Below are positions 20,071 to 30,940 of a stretch of 30,984 nt of DNA, piece by piece. The position numbers and the translations under genes are program-made. The stretch spans positions 1 through 30,984 of the forward strand of contig CALSCQ010002492.1 in NCBI GenBank assembly GCA_943704525.1. The letters are read 5' to 3'. Below the pieces are notes generated by a model. That model had not been told where the DNA came from. It worked only from the letters and a program-made list of their open reading frames with translations, and ran no database searches. How positions within the stretch are numbered: position 1 is the first letter of the stretch; each line of letters starts with the position of its first letter. This DNA comes from Pigoraptor vietnamica. Lineage: Eukaryota > Opisthokonta > Filasterea.

Positions 20071-23000
20071 TCAAAACTCCATCGCTGTTCGCCCATCGTC
20101 CGCGGGTGGCGGGCCATCCGGGGCTGCAGGCGCCTTGTCGCGCAGGGGGAAAAAGAAGGTCCGCGAGGCCACGACGACGCACAGCTCGGCCGCCTCCACC
20201 CGCAGCACAAGGTCGGCAGAGTGCGGGCCGCTGCACACCATACACCCAGTTAAACCGTGCGGCAGCATGGGATCAGTCTACTGTTGCGGCTCCCACCTCA
20301 CGAGTCCCTCGATGCGCCGATGTATGCTGTTGGGCACCATCAGCGGGGCCAGGAGGGACCGGCGCCCGAGCGTGCGCAAAGCCGCACGGCGCACAGTGAG
20401 CGACGGGTCCTGGTATGCGATTTGAACGACGTTGTCCAGACAGTCGTCGGCGACCTTGCGCTTTTCGGCGTCGTCGCCCTCGCTCGCGGCTGTTAGCCAC
20501 TCAGGGTTCGCGGCAACTTCCACGAGAATGTCCATTGCCGCAATGCGCACATCGAGAAACTGGCCGTGCCTGCGAGGGTCTGCGATGAACACTGCGCACA
20601 AGTAACAGGCACCGAATGCCGACCGCACACGACAGAAGACGAGGCACGTACTCCGCAAAATCGGCAAACAGGCCGCGGTCGAGGAGGCAGACGTTGCCAA
20701 AGGCGTTGAGCGCGCGCAGCAGCGCAACCGTCACTGAATTTCGGAAGCTCGGCGAGAGGCGGTCGATGTTGATGCGGCGCACGAGCTCGTCGAGCACAGG
20801 GCGCAGATGGACCCAGTCCTTCAGGCCGCCCCTCTGCACCACCTCGCCGTCCTGCTCCTCCGATTCCGTCGCTGCGGCCGCCGACATCGCCGCCGTCACA
20901 AGTGCGTCGATGAGCGCGCAGACGTATGCGCTGTCGTCAAACTGCACCGCCAGACAATGAGACCAACAGTACAGACGCAACTGCCGCCGCGTCACCTCCA
21001 CCCACCTGGTTGATCGAGTTGTCGTTGGAGGACAGAAGCTCAAGGAGGAGTTTCACGACCTCATCCGGACACCTGTCCTGCGCATCGCGACACAGAGCGA
21101 GCGCGCCCACAAGGCCCTGCGAGTACGACGGCGCCATGTTGGATGCACTCGTCCGGCAAACGGCGCACGCACACGTTGCCGTACCTTCTGCATTTCGTAG
21201 TCCACCAAGCACTCGCGCTCGAACCGGTTCGGCCGCACGAGCCACCCTGTCTCCGGACGTACGCTGGGCTGCTGCGCTGCGGCTGGCGGCGCCTCCGCAT
21301 CGGCGGGAATTGTGCGGTGCTCCGCATCCTCCACGGCATCCATGAACTTCTCGCGAAAGTAGCCGACGAGCGCCTTCCAGCCGAGGGGCTTTCGCGTGCA
21401 CTGCGCGTGCACAAGGATATCAACAATAGCGCACATTTGTCAGAACAGCGCCAGTGGTCAGTAAGAGCGCCAGTGGTCAGCAACAGCGCCAGTGGTCAAA
21501 GAAACGCCAGTGGCACACAGGGCCAGCATGACAGCAGCGCGACACCTTTGCGAGTGCCTTGGCGGCCTCGATGCGCACGCGGTAGTAGCACTTGAAGTCG
21601 TCCACCATGCGCAGCAGCACGGCCACAAGCGTCTCCGTCTTCTCAGAGGACCGCTCGTCCGGGGGGCCCTCTTGCAGCCGGCGAAGTGCCTGCAGTCAGG
21701 GGCACAGCATTAGTGCGTTACGCACTTGCCCACACCGCGCACGCACTCACCCTCTCTTGCACGACGACGTCCCGCTCGAGGAGTGCCTGGAAGAGCCACA
21801 CGTACTCGGGGACGGTGTCAGGGGCACCCGCCACGGGCGTCTCCCGCACCCACTCGAGCTCGTTTGCCGGCACGTGCGGATTGCACAGCCACAGCATGTC
21901 CGGATCAATCGCAAGATAGAGCACGGGGACCTCGCGCCTGCGTGTGCCAACGTCATTAGACGACCCACTTCAGTGGCAACGAGTGAGCTAGAGACAGAAA
22001 TCACACCCACTTGTCCGCAAAGTCCATGTCCAGGTCCACCTCCTGGCCGGTGGCGAGGACGATGCGGCGGCTCTGCTTGCGCTGCGGCTTGCCATACGAC
22101 GGGAGCTCAAACACGAACTCGGCCTTGTCGACGTAGGGTTCATCCTCGCGCTCCGTCCCGTCCGTCTCCCGCCAGCGCACCAGCAGCTTACCCTGGGGGA
22201 AAGGGGGATGCGGGGAGGGGGGTCGTTGGTTTGCTATTTTTATGCACACGGCGCACCACAGGCCAACGGCCACGCACCTTGGCAAACGAATCCTCCTTCT
22301 GCATGATGATGAGCTTGCGCCCGTCCTCGACAAACTTGAAGCGCACCTCCGGCAAAACGGCATTTTCGGTACACCGCTGTTAAGGAGAGACAGACAGCGG
22401 AAACGCGCACAGCCACGACAACCACCAACGCATGTGTGCGGATATCTCCACCTCGGCACCTGCATCCCCACGTCCTTGCTGGTCAGCGATCGGATCTTTC
22501 GCTCAAATTTCTTGACGTCCACATCGCCGCCGTCCACAAACTGCCGCACAACGTTCCTCATCGTCTCCGGGCCGACCGCGCGCGCCACGGCCGCAATGCG
22601 TACGGGACCGCGCAGGCCGTCCCACGCTATCTGCTCGCCGGCGAGGCTGCCGAGTGGCACGGGCGGGTGGAGCACGTTGTGGCAGTGGAGGACACCCAAA
22701 CGGCGGTAAATGTTGTCCACGGTGGTGCGTTTCGCATACTCGTCGATCCACTCGCCCATCTGCGCATACGGCAATCAGTACGCGCGCGCACACGGCCGCA
22801 GAGACAGAGGGAGCCCATGGTCAATGCGCAATCAGCACGCGCGCGCACCGGCCGCAGAGACAGAGGGCAATGCGCGGTTGGAATTGAGTCCCCGATGACA
22901 CCGAGACCAAACAGAAAGACGACCCGGGGGGGGGGCGGGAATGCGCAACAGAGAGGGATGGTGGCGCACCTCGTGTTGCATCTCGTTCGCGCCCAGCAGC

Positions 23001-24121
23001 CGCGGCGATCGCAGCACGGCGTCCGCCACGACCGACGCAATCCCCGCGACCAGCCACTCGTCGTCGTGGGTGGCCGCATACAGCCGGTGGCCAAACCACT
23101 GGCACGCAAGCGCTCGCACTAGCGTGGCGCGCGTCTCCCTTGTCTGGTCGAGGACTCGCCGCGAGTGCAGCAGCTGGAGGGGCACACAGGCGCCGCCCGC
23201 AAACGACGCAAACGGCGCGGGGCACGCGTCCACAAAGACCACGCCGAAAGCGCGGTACGGCAGCATGGGGTTGCCTGCCGCGCCCTGCCGTGTGCGCGCC
23301 GTCTGCCCCGCGGGCGCGGCCTTGATGTCGAGGTAGCGGCAGCACTCGGCAACGGCGCGCGAGACGCTTTCCGTGGCGTGAGCAAGTTCGGCCGCAAGGC
23401 CCAGGGGCGCAAAGAATGTCACGTGCGGCACTTCTGGGTCGCTGATGGCCTCGAAGCGGCCCGCGGCAAAGCCAATGTCGAGCGCGGACGCAGGCACGCG
23501 CACGGCAAAGTGGAAGATGCGGCGGTTGGTGGACGCCACGAGCACCTGCTGCTCGAGGACGCCGCTCGCGACCGCCAGGCACTCCGGCGCCACCGCAATC
23601 TCCATGTCCCACGTGCATCGCGCCGACCGCCGCTCGATGCACGGCATCCACTGCCGCTGCGCGCCGAGGCCGACGTCCGAGAAGGCGTGCGGGGGCCGGT
23701 CTGCGTAGTGCCGCTTGGACGGCAGCGCAAAGTGCACGCCGCCCCCGGGGTCCTCTGCCGCGTACTCGATGCGAAGAACAAGACGCCGCCGCCCGCTCTC
23801 CTCGGCGACGACGGCGTGCGGGGGGACGGAGACGGCCATCTCCTCCGACAGCTCGGAAATGGCGCGCGACGACGTGGACGCGCTCGCAAAGGGGTCTGCC
23901 AGCACATGGTGCGCAGGCACGCCATTCACGCGCACGTCGCGGATGCGCAGGCGGAAGCAGTGGGCGCGGAGAACGCCGGGCGTATCCGCGCACGAGAATG
24001 TCAGCTCGACATGGCCCTTGAGCGCGCGGCGGGCGAGGTTGAGCGCAAGGACAACGCGCTGGTGCTCGAGCACGGGAGCGTCACCTTCGTCGACGTCGAC
24101 GGCGCCGCCCTCGCGCGCCAT
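20071..24121 (-). CDS. TAF2: TFIID subunit TAF2
   Basis: Eleven exons (24121-22970, 22759-22460, 22376-22278, 22192-22011, 21937-21751, 21689-21546, 21400-21185, 21116-21006, 20941-20652, 20569-20297, 20230-20071) give 1037 aa. TAF2 is a scaffold of TFIID that contacts core-promoter DNA. Residues 1-384 follow the M1-aminopeptidase fold (HFALPSKRHYADRPPHAFSD, QWMPCIERRSARCTWDMEI), but the enzyme is dead. The HExxHxWFG zinc site reads VRALACQWFG, and WLNEGFA reads WLVAGIA, with the third ligand Glu lost. Family landmarks follow: GQEVDLDMDFADK, VLYLAIDPDM, ERDVVVQER, YYRVRIEAAKALAK, CPDEVVKLLLELL and FADFAEHGQFLDVRIAAMD. The C-terminal part forms HEAT-like helices and ends without the His/Lys-rich tail of animal TAF2, hence the shorter length (human about 1200). 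The last exon (PHSADLVLRVEAAE...) is joined in frame from a GTGGGA donor; skipping it would end the protein at a stop near 20278. Confidence 0.93.
21441..21513. repeat. 19-bp minisatellite in TAF2 intron 6
   Basis: The core CGCCAGTGG occurs four times (from 21449, 21468, 21487 and 21505) with 18-19 bp spacing. The array makes up half of the 145-bp intron 21401-21545. Confidence 0.9.
22771..22869. repeat. Tandem duplication in TAF2 intron 1
   Basis: A segment of about 42 bp beginning GCAATCAG, with a CG-alternating core and ending in GCAGAGACAGAGGG, is present at 22771 and again at 22828. The duplication lies next to the acceptor and explains why this 210-bp intron is the longest in the gene. 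Confidence 0.85.
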
Positions 24122-24500
24122 TCGCGTGGGGTGTGTGGGGGCGAAGGCGAGGGCGCGCGACGCAGCGCACACTCGCAAACAGGGCGTTCGTTTCGCGCTT
24201 TCGCAGTGGCCATTCACGGTAACGCGCACACAGCTGTGCTGTCGGCGGCACGTGACAGATGACGAGCACAAGGTCTGGGATGCGGTGGATGTTACGATGC
24301 CGCGTATGGTGGGTGTTACATTTTCCTTGTGAACTCAACTGCTGTGCCGTGCACCGCCTCTTCAGTGGATATTCAAGCCCTTGGAATAGCACTCCTTTGC
24401 GTGTCGGAGAGCTGTGTGCTCTTCCCGTAACAGCAGCGTTGGGGCCGCGTACTTGCTTTGGGGCTTGCGAGTGCGTGCGTGCGTGCGTGCACTTGCGGCC
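24122..24500. promoter_or_regulatory. Divergent intergenic region between TAF2 and the CLC gene
   Basis: This 379-bp region must hold both promoters. An open frame continues upstream of the TAF2 ATG but lacks an in-frame ATG, so I treat it as 5' flank. The sequence just before the CLC start is GTGC-repeat-rich (about 24472-24492). No clear TATA element is visible. Confidence 0.5.
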
Positions 24501-27500
24501 ATGGCGAGTGCAGGGGGTCGTGCTCCCGAGGAGGCTCGCCGCCTGCTTGACTCCCCCGGCGACACCGACAGCACCGCGGGCGACGCGGACGGGCCTTCGG
24601 CGGAGGATGAGCGGCGGCCGGCGGGGTTTCAGGCGGCCCTCAACGCCCCGCAGCGGACGCCGCGCGAGCACAGAGCACGGCTGCCGGGGAGGGTGCGTGC
24701 GTTCGCTAGCATGCGTGCACGGTCAACTCTTGTGGTTGTGGGCTGGGAAGGGTGCGATCGCGCGTGTGGCAGTAATTTCACGGCGCTTCTCTCGCAGATC
24801 AAGCGCAATTTCCAGGCTTTGGCTGCGATGGGTGCGTTTGTGCGCTGCATGTGCTCTCCTGCGCCTCTCCATGTCGGCGTGTGTTTCTGACGAACTGCTT
24901 CCGCACAGCCGCGGGCAACAATGAGCGCACGGGAAGTCCCACTTCGCACCTCGGGTTTCTCCGCCGCCGCACGTCGCACGTGCCGCTGCGCAACGAGCCC
25001 GACGACGACCTGGACAGCGTGGACCCCGGCGTGCCGCCCGTCTACGAGGACTACACAACCATTGGTGCGTGTGGTCGTCCGTTGCGCGTGTTCGGCAGTG
25101 TGGGAGGCAGAGAGGCAGAGACGTGCACACAGAAGTTTTGCATGAAGTTCACTCTGTACGACGCAGATTGGGTGCGCGACAACACACGCGACCGCGTGCG
25201 CCTTGCGAAACTGCGGGCACAGAAGGTGGGCGCTGTCTGCTGTGTGTCTGCTCTGCGGTGTCTGCTCTGCGGTGCGCGTGGGATCCTGCACTGTGCGTGC
25301 TTGAGACTTGCCGCCAACATGGGACCCTGCACTGTGCGTGCTTGAGACCTGCCGCCAACACGGGATGCGCAGGGGAGCTTTAAGGGCTGGGTGCTGCGCA
25401 TCATCGACCCGTGGGAAGGGTGGCTCGTCGCCTTCGGGATAGGTGCGGTGCTTTGCCTTGAGCGTTGTTTGTTGACGTCATCCCGTCTGCTCCCTCCACA
25501 CTTCAGGGCTTTCTTGCGGCCGAGTGCCGATTTTGGTGCCACACACACACACTCTGCCACTTCGTGTTGGGGTCGCTTAGCTTGTCCCAGGGACTGGTCA
25601 CTTCCATTCCTCTGAACGCTGTGCCCTGGAATTGCAGGCGTGTCGCTCGCACTGGTTGCGGCCGGCATCGACATCAGCACCGAGTGGCTCAGCGACCTGA
25701 AGGAGGGCTACTGCCCCGAGGCCTTCTGGCTCAACAAGAAATTCTGCTGCTGGACGTCCTCCACCTACGAGGGTGAGTGTGCGACGCGCACGAGGCGATC
25801 TGTAAATCGCGACGTGTGTGGTGCGGGTGCTGACGTGCGATTGGGCGTAGATGGCGAATGTGACCTGTGGGTCACGTGGGCCGAGTCTGCGGGTTCGACG
25901 GGCTCCAAGTCGCTCTTCCTCCTCAACTACTTTTTCTACGTGCTGTTTGCGGTGCGTTTGTCGCATTGCGATCCTGCGTCGGCGTTGTGTTTGGGTGATG
26001 TCCTTCGAGTCCATGCCGCGTGTGTCTTATGCGGTGGTGTGCGGGTGCTGTCGCGGCGCAGGTGCTCTTCGCGTGCCTGAGCGCCGTGCTGGTCACGTGC
26101 CTCGCGCCCTACGCCGCGGGCAGTGGCATTCCCCAGGTCAAGACCATCATGGGCGGGTTCGTCATCCGGGGGTTTCTCGGCTCGTGGACGCTCCTCGTCA
26201 AGTCGGTGGCGCTGGTGCGTGCCGTGGTGTGCCGCGTCTCCTCGTGGTGGCTGTAGTGCGTGCCGTGTGCCGCAAGCGTGCGATGTGTGTTGAGGTTGTG
26301 CGATCCCGCGCGCAGGTACTCTCTGTGGCCTCTGGCATGAGCCTCGGCAAGGAAGGCCCCTTTGTGCACATCTCGTGCTGCTTCGGCAACATCTTTGCGC
26401 GGCTGTTCGACAAGTACAAAAAGAACGAAGGTGAGGACGGACCCGCAAGCCCGCGACTCCCGTGAGGGGCATTGCGATTGCGTCGTGCTCAGCCTTCCTC
26501 GGCTCTGTGCAGCAAAAAAGCGCGAGCTGTTCTCAGCGGCGACAGCGGCCGGCATCGCGGTGGCCTTCGGAGCGCCCGTCGGTGGAATTCTATTTAGTCT
26601 CGAGGTGCGTGGGCGTTTGGCTGGCTACAGAAATGGGATCGCTTCTCACAGTCGCCGTGCAGGAAGTGAGCTATTACTTTCCATACAAGACAATGTGGCG
26701 CGCGTTCTTCTGTGCGCTCACGGCCATTGCGACGCTGACGGTGGGTATCACTTGGAATGTGTGCCTGGCGCTCTCCTTTTCGCCTGTTGGTCCCTGCTCG
26801 CGTGTGGTTTTGGTCCGTCCTTGAACTTGTTTGACGCACGCGCGACAGTACTTGAACCCGCTGCGCTCCGGGCGCCTCGTGCTGTTTTACGTGTCGTACG
26901 ACCATCCGTGGCATGCGTTCGAGACGATTCCCGCCGTCTTCATTGGCGCCCTCGGCGTGAGTGATGTGCATTGTGTGCGTTTATGTGCATTATGTGCGTT
27001 ATGTGCGTTATGGCTGCGACTGACGTGTGGCTGCAGAAGTGGATCCGATGCGCAGAGCCCTGTTCCACCGAAGCGCATCTCCCTGATTCCCCTCCCCCTC
27101 AATACCTCCACAGGGGCTGTACGGCGCGCTCTTCATCCGTCTGGCGATCCGCTGGGCGGCGTACCGCAAGGCGTCGTTCATCGGGCGATTCCCCGTGGGC
27201 GAGGTGATGGCCGTCGCGCTCGTGACGGCCATCGCCAACTACTCGAACGTCTACCAGAAGGGCATGTCCGTCGAGCTCATCCGGACGCTCTTCTCCGAGT
27301 GCCTCCCAGGCGACCAGTCGGACATATGGTGCGTGATATCGCGTGTGGTGTTGCTCGTGCAAAAGGACTATGGTGCGTGGTGGCGTGTGTTTTCTGGGGA
27401 CGCAATCGACATGCGGTACGTGACACACATCGCATGTGCCGTGGATGCACTGCGCTGATTCACTCACTCGCAGCACCCACCGCTCGTCGCGCGTCGTCAT

Positions 27501-29084
27501 CCTCCTTTTGCTGGCGTGCGGCTTCAAGATGATCATCACCATATTCACCTTCGGCATCAAGGTGGGTGTGCCACTCGCGCATCCCATCGCTTCCCCCCCC
27601 CCCCCCCCCCTTCTTTCTTTGACTGACGCGTTCCACACAACGCCTTCCCGCGCAGGTGCCTGCGGGCATCTTCATTCCCGCGATGGCCATCGGGGCGTGC
27701 CTGGGCCGCGTCGTCGGAATCGGCATGCACGCGCTTGTCACGTGAGTTGAGCTGCATGAGGCTTGGCTATCGTTGCGCGTCTTGTTCTGATCGCGTTCGT
27801 CGTGCAGGTCGCATCCCTCGTGGCCCGTGTTCCACGACGCCTGTCCGGACCCAACGACGTGCATTACGCCCGGCCTTTATGCGATGATGGGCGCCGCGTC
27901 GGTGCTTGCCGGCATCACCCGCATGACCGGTCTGTTCGCCGCTCGCCGATTCGTTTCTCTTGCTATTTTGTTGCGTGAAAATGCGAAGTATCCCTTTACT
28001 GTTTTCGCTGTGACAAGTTGTGCGTGTGCTGCATGATCCCGATTTCTCATTCCGCACTGGTGTTCCTCTGATGCTGCGCTTGAGTGTGCGCCCGTGCGTC
28101 TTCATCCGCGCCTTACGCTCCCTCCTCCCTCTGTCGCAGTGTCGCTTGCGGTGATCATGTTTGAGGTCACGGGTGGGCTCAACTACATCCTCCCCATCAT
28201 GATTGCCGTCATGACCTCCAAGTGGGTCGGGGACGCCTTCGGCCACGCCAATCTGTATCCGCCCTGGCTCCCTTGTGCTGCGCTGGTGCCTTTATTTTGT
28301 TGCCCAACTCGTGGAGAGTGTGGGTGTGTTTCCGTTGCTGCCCCATTGCCGCGCTGGTGAACTCGAGAATTGGCTGGCGTCTTTCCCTTAATTGTCGCGC
28401 GGCACAGGGACGACCGGTTCATCCAGCTGAACGACCTGCCCTTCCTCGACAACAAGGAGGAGTTTGTGCACGCAACCACCGTCGCAAACGTCATGGACTC
28501 GATGGGCGACCGCCCGCTGTTTGTGCTGCACGGCCTCAGCCACACTGTTCAGAGCCTCGGTGGGTGTCACTATGGCCGACCAGTGTGCCAGAAGCCGCGT
28601 CTCATTCGGCCAACTCCCCCGTATTCGCAGAGCACACGCTCGCTACGTTGCCCTACAAGGGGTTTCCCGTCGTTGACAGTGCGAATGCCATGCTCGTGCT
28701 CGGCTATGTCAGTCGCAATGAGCTGCGCGTGTCGCTTGAGAAGGCGCGGCGCACCGACGGCGTCACGGACACGACCGAGTGCCACTTTGGGCCGCACATT
28801 CCGTCGCTCAGCACGTCCGAGGCCGTCCACATTAACATGAAGCACTGCCTCGACGTGGTGAGTGTTTTGCTCTGGCTGTGCGTTGCTGCCGTGATGCGTT
28901 GCTTACTTTCTGAGCGCCGCAGGGCTGCGTGCGAGTGACGGAGGACAGCCCCATGGAGTTTGTGCTTGAGCTGTTCCGCGCTGTCGGTCTCCGCTACGTG
29001 CTGGTGACGCGGCACGGGCGACTGTCGGGCATCCTCACGAAGAAGGACGTGCTCCACTTTGTCCAGGGCCAGGAGCGCCACTGA
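24501..29084 (+). CDS. CLCN: CLC-family Cl-/H+ antiporter, CLC-3/4/5 type
   Basis: Twenty exons: 24501-24692, 24798-24831, 24909-25064, 25167-25225, 25373-25442, 25638-25772, 25851-25951, 26062-26214, 26316-26430, 26513-26604, 26663-26740, 26849-26956, 27114-27328, 27474-27561, 27656-27741, 27808-27929, 28140-28254, 28408-28559, 28631-28857, 28923-29084; 819 aa. The cytosolic N-terminus carries [15 protein letters not shown], as in CLC-3/4/5. Ion-path motifs are GSGIPQVKT (269-277), GKEGPFVH with gating Glu313, the [19 protein letters not shown] region with a Glu pair 369-370 matching the proton glutamate, and [11 protein letters not shown] (536-546). Two cytosolic CBS domains follow ([42 protein letters not shown]). 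Both key glutamates are retained, so a 2Cl-/H+ exchanger is expected, not a channel. Such exchangers carry charge-balancing current for V-ATPase in endosomes. The closing exon ends [10 protein letters not shown] found no broken exon. Confidence 0.97.
25247..25372. repeat. Nested tandem duplications in CLC intron 4
   Basis: A 14-bp unit TCTGCTCTGCGGTG occurs at 25247 and 25261. A 41-bp unit beginning GGGA and holding CTGCACTGTGCGTGCTTGAG follows at 25280 and 25321, and the start of a third copy at 25362 forms the acceptor. Nearly the whole 147-bp intron is tandem duplicates. Confidence 0.9.
27593..27610. repeat. Poly-C run in CLC intron 14
   Basis: Eighteen consecutive C residues lie in the 94-bp intron between exons 14 and 15, followed by a C/T-rich tract. 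Length may be unreliable in the assembly, but it is intronic and does not touch the frame. Confidence 0.9.
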
Positions 29085-29213
29085 GGCACCAGTGAGGGCT
29101 TGATTGCGTGACGTCACGGGACCGTGATACAACGCCCAGCCAATCAGCGCGGCGGAATTTTTCTAATGGGCCAGCACTCGCAGGACAGTGCACACACCGC
29201 ACACGATTCACAG

Positions 29214-29221
29214 CATAAAAG
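29214..29221 (+). promoter_or_regulatory. TATA-like element of the acireductone dioxygenase gene
   Basis: CATAAAAG lies 74 bp upstream of the ATG at 29295, within the 210-bp gap that separates this gene from the end of the CLC gene on the same strand. Position and composition fit a core promoter. Confidence 0.4.
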
Positions 29222-29237
29222 AGAGAGAGAGAGAGAG
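29220..29237. repeat. (AG)n microsatellite in the 5' flank
   Basis: Nine AG units directly follow the TATA-like element and would lie at or near the transcription start or in the 5' UTR of the acireductone dioxygenase gene. Confidence 0.85.
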
Positions 29238-29294
29238 GGTGCAAGTGACAGGACAAGAGAAGTCTCAGCACCGTGTACGCGAAGAAAGTGAAAA

Positions 29295-30390
29295 ATGGTC
29301 GAGGCGTGGTTTATGGACGACGACACGAGCAGCGACCAGCGCCTGCCCCACCGACAGACGCCGAATGCGCCGGTGCGTGACACTGCTGGCGCCTGTCTTG
29401 TGCGAGTGCTGAGTGCGCCGAGTGCGCCGAGTGCGCTTGTTCGCAGGTGTCTCTCGACTACCTTGCCTCGTTCGGTGTCAAGTACTACTGCATTGACGGC
29501 GACACGGAGGAAGGCAAGGCGGCCCTCGAGCGCGTCGCACGTGACCTCGCCATCAAGAACAGGGACCAGGTGCGTTGGGCAGTCTCTCTCGGAGAGTGGG
29601 CATTGCGCTGCGACTGCGCTGCCACTGCCGCAAAAGAGCGCATGAGGTGCATCTCTAAGCGCACACTTCAGTCTGTACTGCGTGGCTGTGCGAGTGGCGG
29701 CTCGGTAGTTTTGCTGTAGTCGTCCCGTGCGCGCCCGAGTGTTGTCCTTCGTCGCTCACTGTCACACTGTTTTCTTCTGCGCCAGGTGCACATCACGGAG
29801 GCCATGCCCAACTACGCAGACAGGATCAAGGTCTTCTTCCAGGAGTGGGTCGCTGCCGCCTGTCCATCTGTCACTCTCGCCTTGTCTCTATTCCGCCCTC
29901 ATGCTCCCACTGGTCAACTCATTTGCGCACTATGAGAGCTTCGTCTCAATTCCGCCATCACCTCGCCTTGCTCTCATATGCGCACTGTGGGAGCGCTTGT
30001 CTCAATTGCGTGGTCGCAGGCACCTGCACGAGGACGACGAGGTGCGCCACTTCGTTGCTGGCTCGGGCTACTTTGACGTGCGGGACCCTCAGGACCGCTG
30101 GATTCGCATCCACGCCGCCAGGACCGACCTGCTCGTGCTGGTGGGTGGCGCTGCCATCGCCTATTCGCTTGGCCCACCATCACAGGCACACACTCACACC
30201 ATGCCATGTTACTCCCCAGCCCGCCGGCATCTACCACCGCTTCACGCTCGACACCTCGAACTCGGCGACCGTGACGCGGTTGTTTGCCGACGTGCCAAAG
30301 TGGACGCCGATCAACCGGCCGGCCGACGACAATGCCGCGCGCGTGGCGTACGTTTCCTCCGTGGGGCGCGCAAAGGGTGGCAGTGCGTGA
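29295..30390 (+). CDS. ADI1: Acireductone dioxygenase (methionine salvage)
   Basis: Exons 29295-29372, 29447-29569, 29786-29844, 30020-30140 and 30220-30390 give 183 aa (family about 180). This cytosolic cupin cleaves acireductone with O2. With iron it yields the methionine precursor 2-keto-4-methylthiobutyrate; with nickel it makes an off-pathway product with CO. The N-terminus [10 protein letters not shown] and the segment [17 protein letters not shown] are typical. Metal ligands are visible: [11 protein letters not shown] supplies His88, His90 and Glu94, and [11 protein letters not shown] supplies His133, the same numbering as I recall for the mouse enzyme. The end reads [14 protein letters not shown] followed by a short extra tail. 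The split codon ga|g before the first metal His confirms the intron 29845-30019. The gene follows CLC by 210 bp on the same strand and converges on the Rab14-like gene. Confidence 0.97.
29923..30007. repeat. Imperfect tandem duplication in ADI1-like intron 3
   Basis: TGCGCACT(A/G)TG(A/G)GAGC followed by a GTCTCAATT stretch occurs from 29923 and again from 29979, an offset of about 56 bp. CTCGCCTTG is also repeated. As in other introns here, local duplication has lengthened the intron. Confidence 0.75.
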
Positions 30391-30609
30391 CGCGCGACGG
30401 CGTGATGAAGCATGTGCTGTAAAGAGCGTTTACGACACACTGGGCGGCACCCAGCAGTTGGAACATGCGCGCGGGGCAGCAATTGCAGCAGATTTCACGC
30501 GAGGGCGCGGCAGCGTCAGCGCACAGCGAACAACGAGGCGGAGGCGCGAGGAAGCGGCAGGGACCATAACGACCATAGGGACGCAGGGCGCCCCGCAGCC
30601 ACGGCGGCG

Positions 30610-30856
30610 CTAGCAGGCGCAGCCCTTGTCGCCGGCAGCGGCCTTGTCCGTGAGCGAGATGTTGCTTGGGGCGGGCTTCTGCTGCACGCCAGACTCGGCG
30701 GCGTTGAGATCGAGGCTGTCGGGGCAAAAGAGGGGATGAGTGAGGAGGCGCCCATCGTTTGTTCGTCGCAGGCGCACGACAGCGCACCTTCCGTCCTGGA
30801 TGTTCTGGTAAATCTTCTTGGCCGTCTCAAGGAAAGCCTCCTCGACATTCTCGCCA
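30610..30856 (-). CDS. RAB14: Rab14-like small GTPase, C-terminal part
   Basis: Only the last two exons are inside the window: 30856-30788 and 30715-30610, which encode the last 58 codons. The first begins inside a split codon and reads [20 protein letters not shown], the final helix of the Rab fold. The second reads [15 protein letters not shown], then a variable linker, and ends GDKGCAC. The [14 protein letters not shown] string is characteristic of Rab14, a GTPase of early endosome-Golgi traffic. The CXC end is a double geranylgeranylation site for membrane attachment. Nucleotide-binding motifs, switch regions and the start lie beyond the right edge. The final exon join (ag|c, Ser) restores the expected DGS. 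The gene converges with the acireductone dioxygenase gene across 219 bp. Confidence 0.93.
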
Positions 30857-30885
30857 CTGCGCACAAGGCGTGAGATGGTGCGCCG

Positions 30886-30887
<2 letters not shown>

Positions 30888-30937
<50 letters not shown>
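30888..30937. repeat. (AC)25 microsatellite in a Rab14-like intron
   Basis: Twenty-five uninterrupted AC units, read as (GT)25 on the coding strand, end about 30 bp before the acceptor at 30857. The flanking bases to the right edge show no exon of the Rab fold, so the whole tract 30857-30984 is probably intron. Confidence 0.9.

Positions 30938-30940
<3 letters not shown>

Noticed and set aside
24122-24271. Upstream extension of the TAF2 reading frame
   Set aside because: The frame is open, but no in-frame ATG lies in it and its residues show no TAF2 resemblance; ATG 24121 fits the family start.
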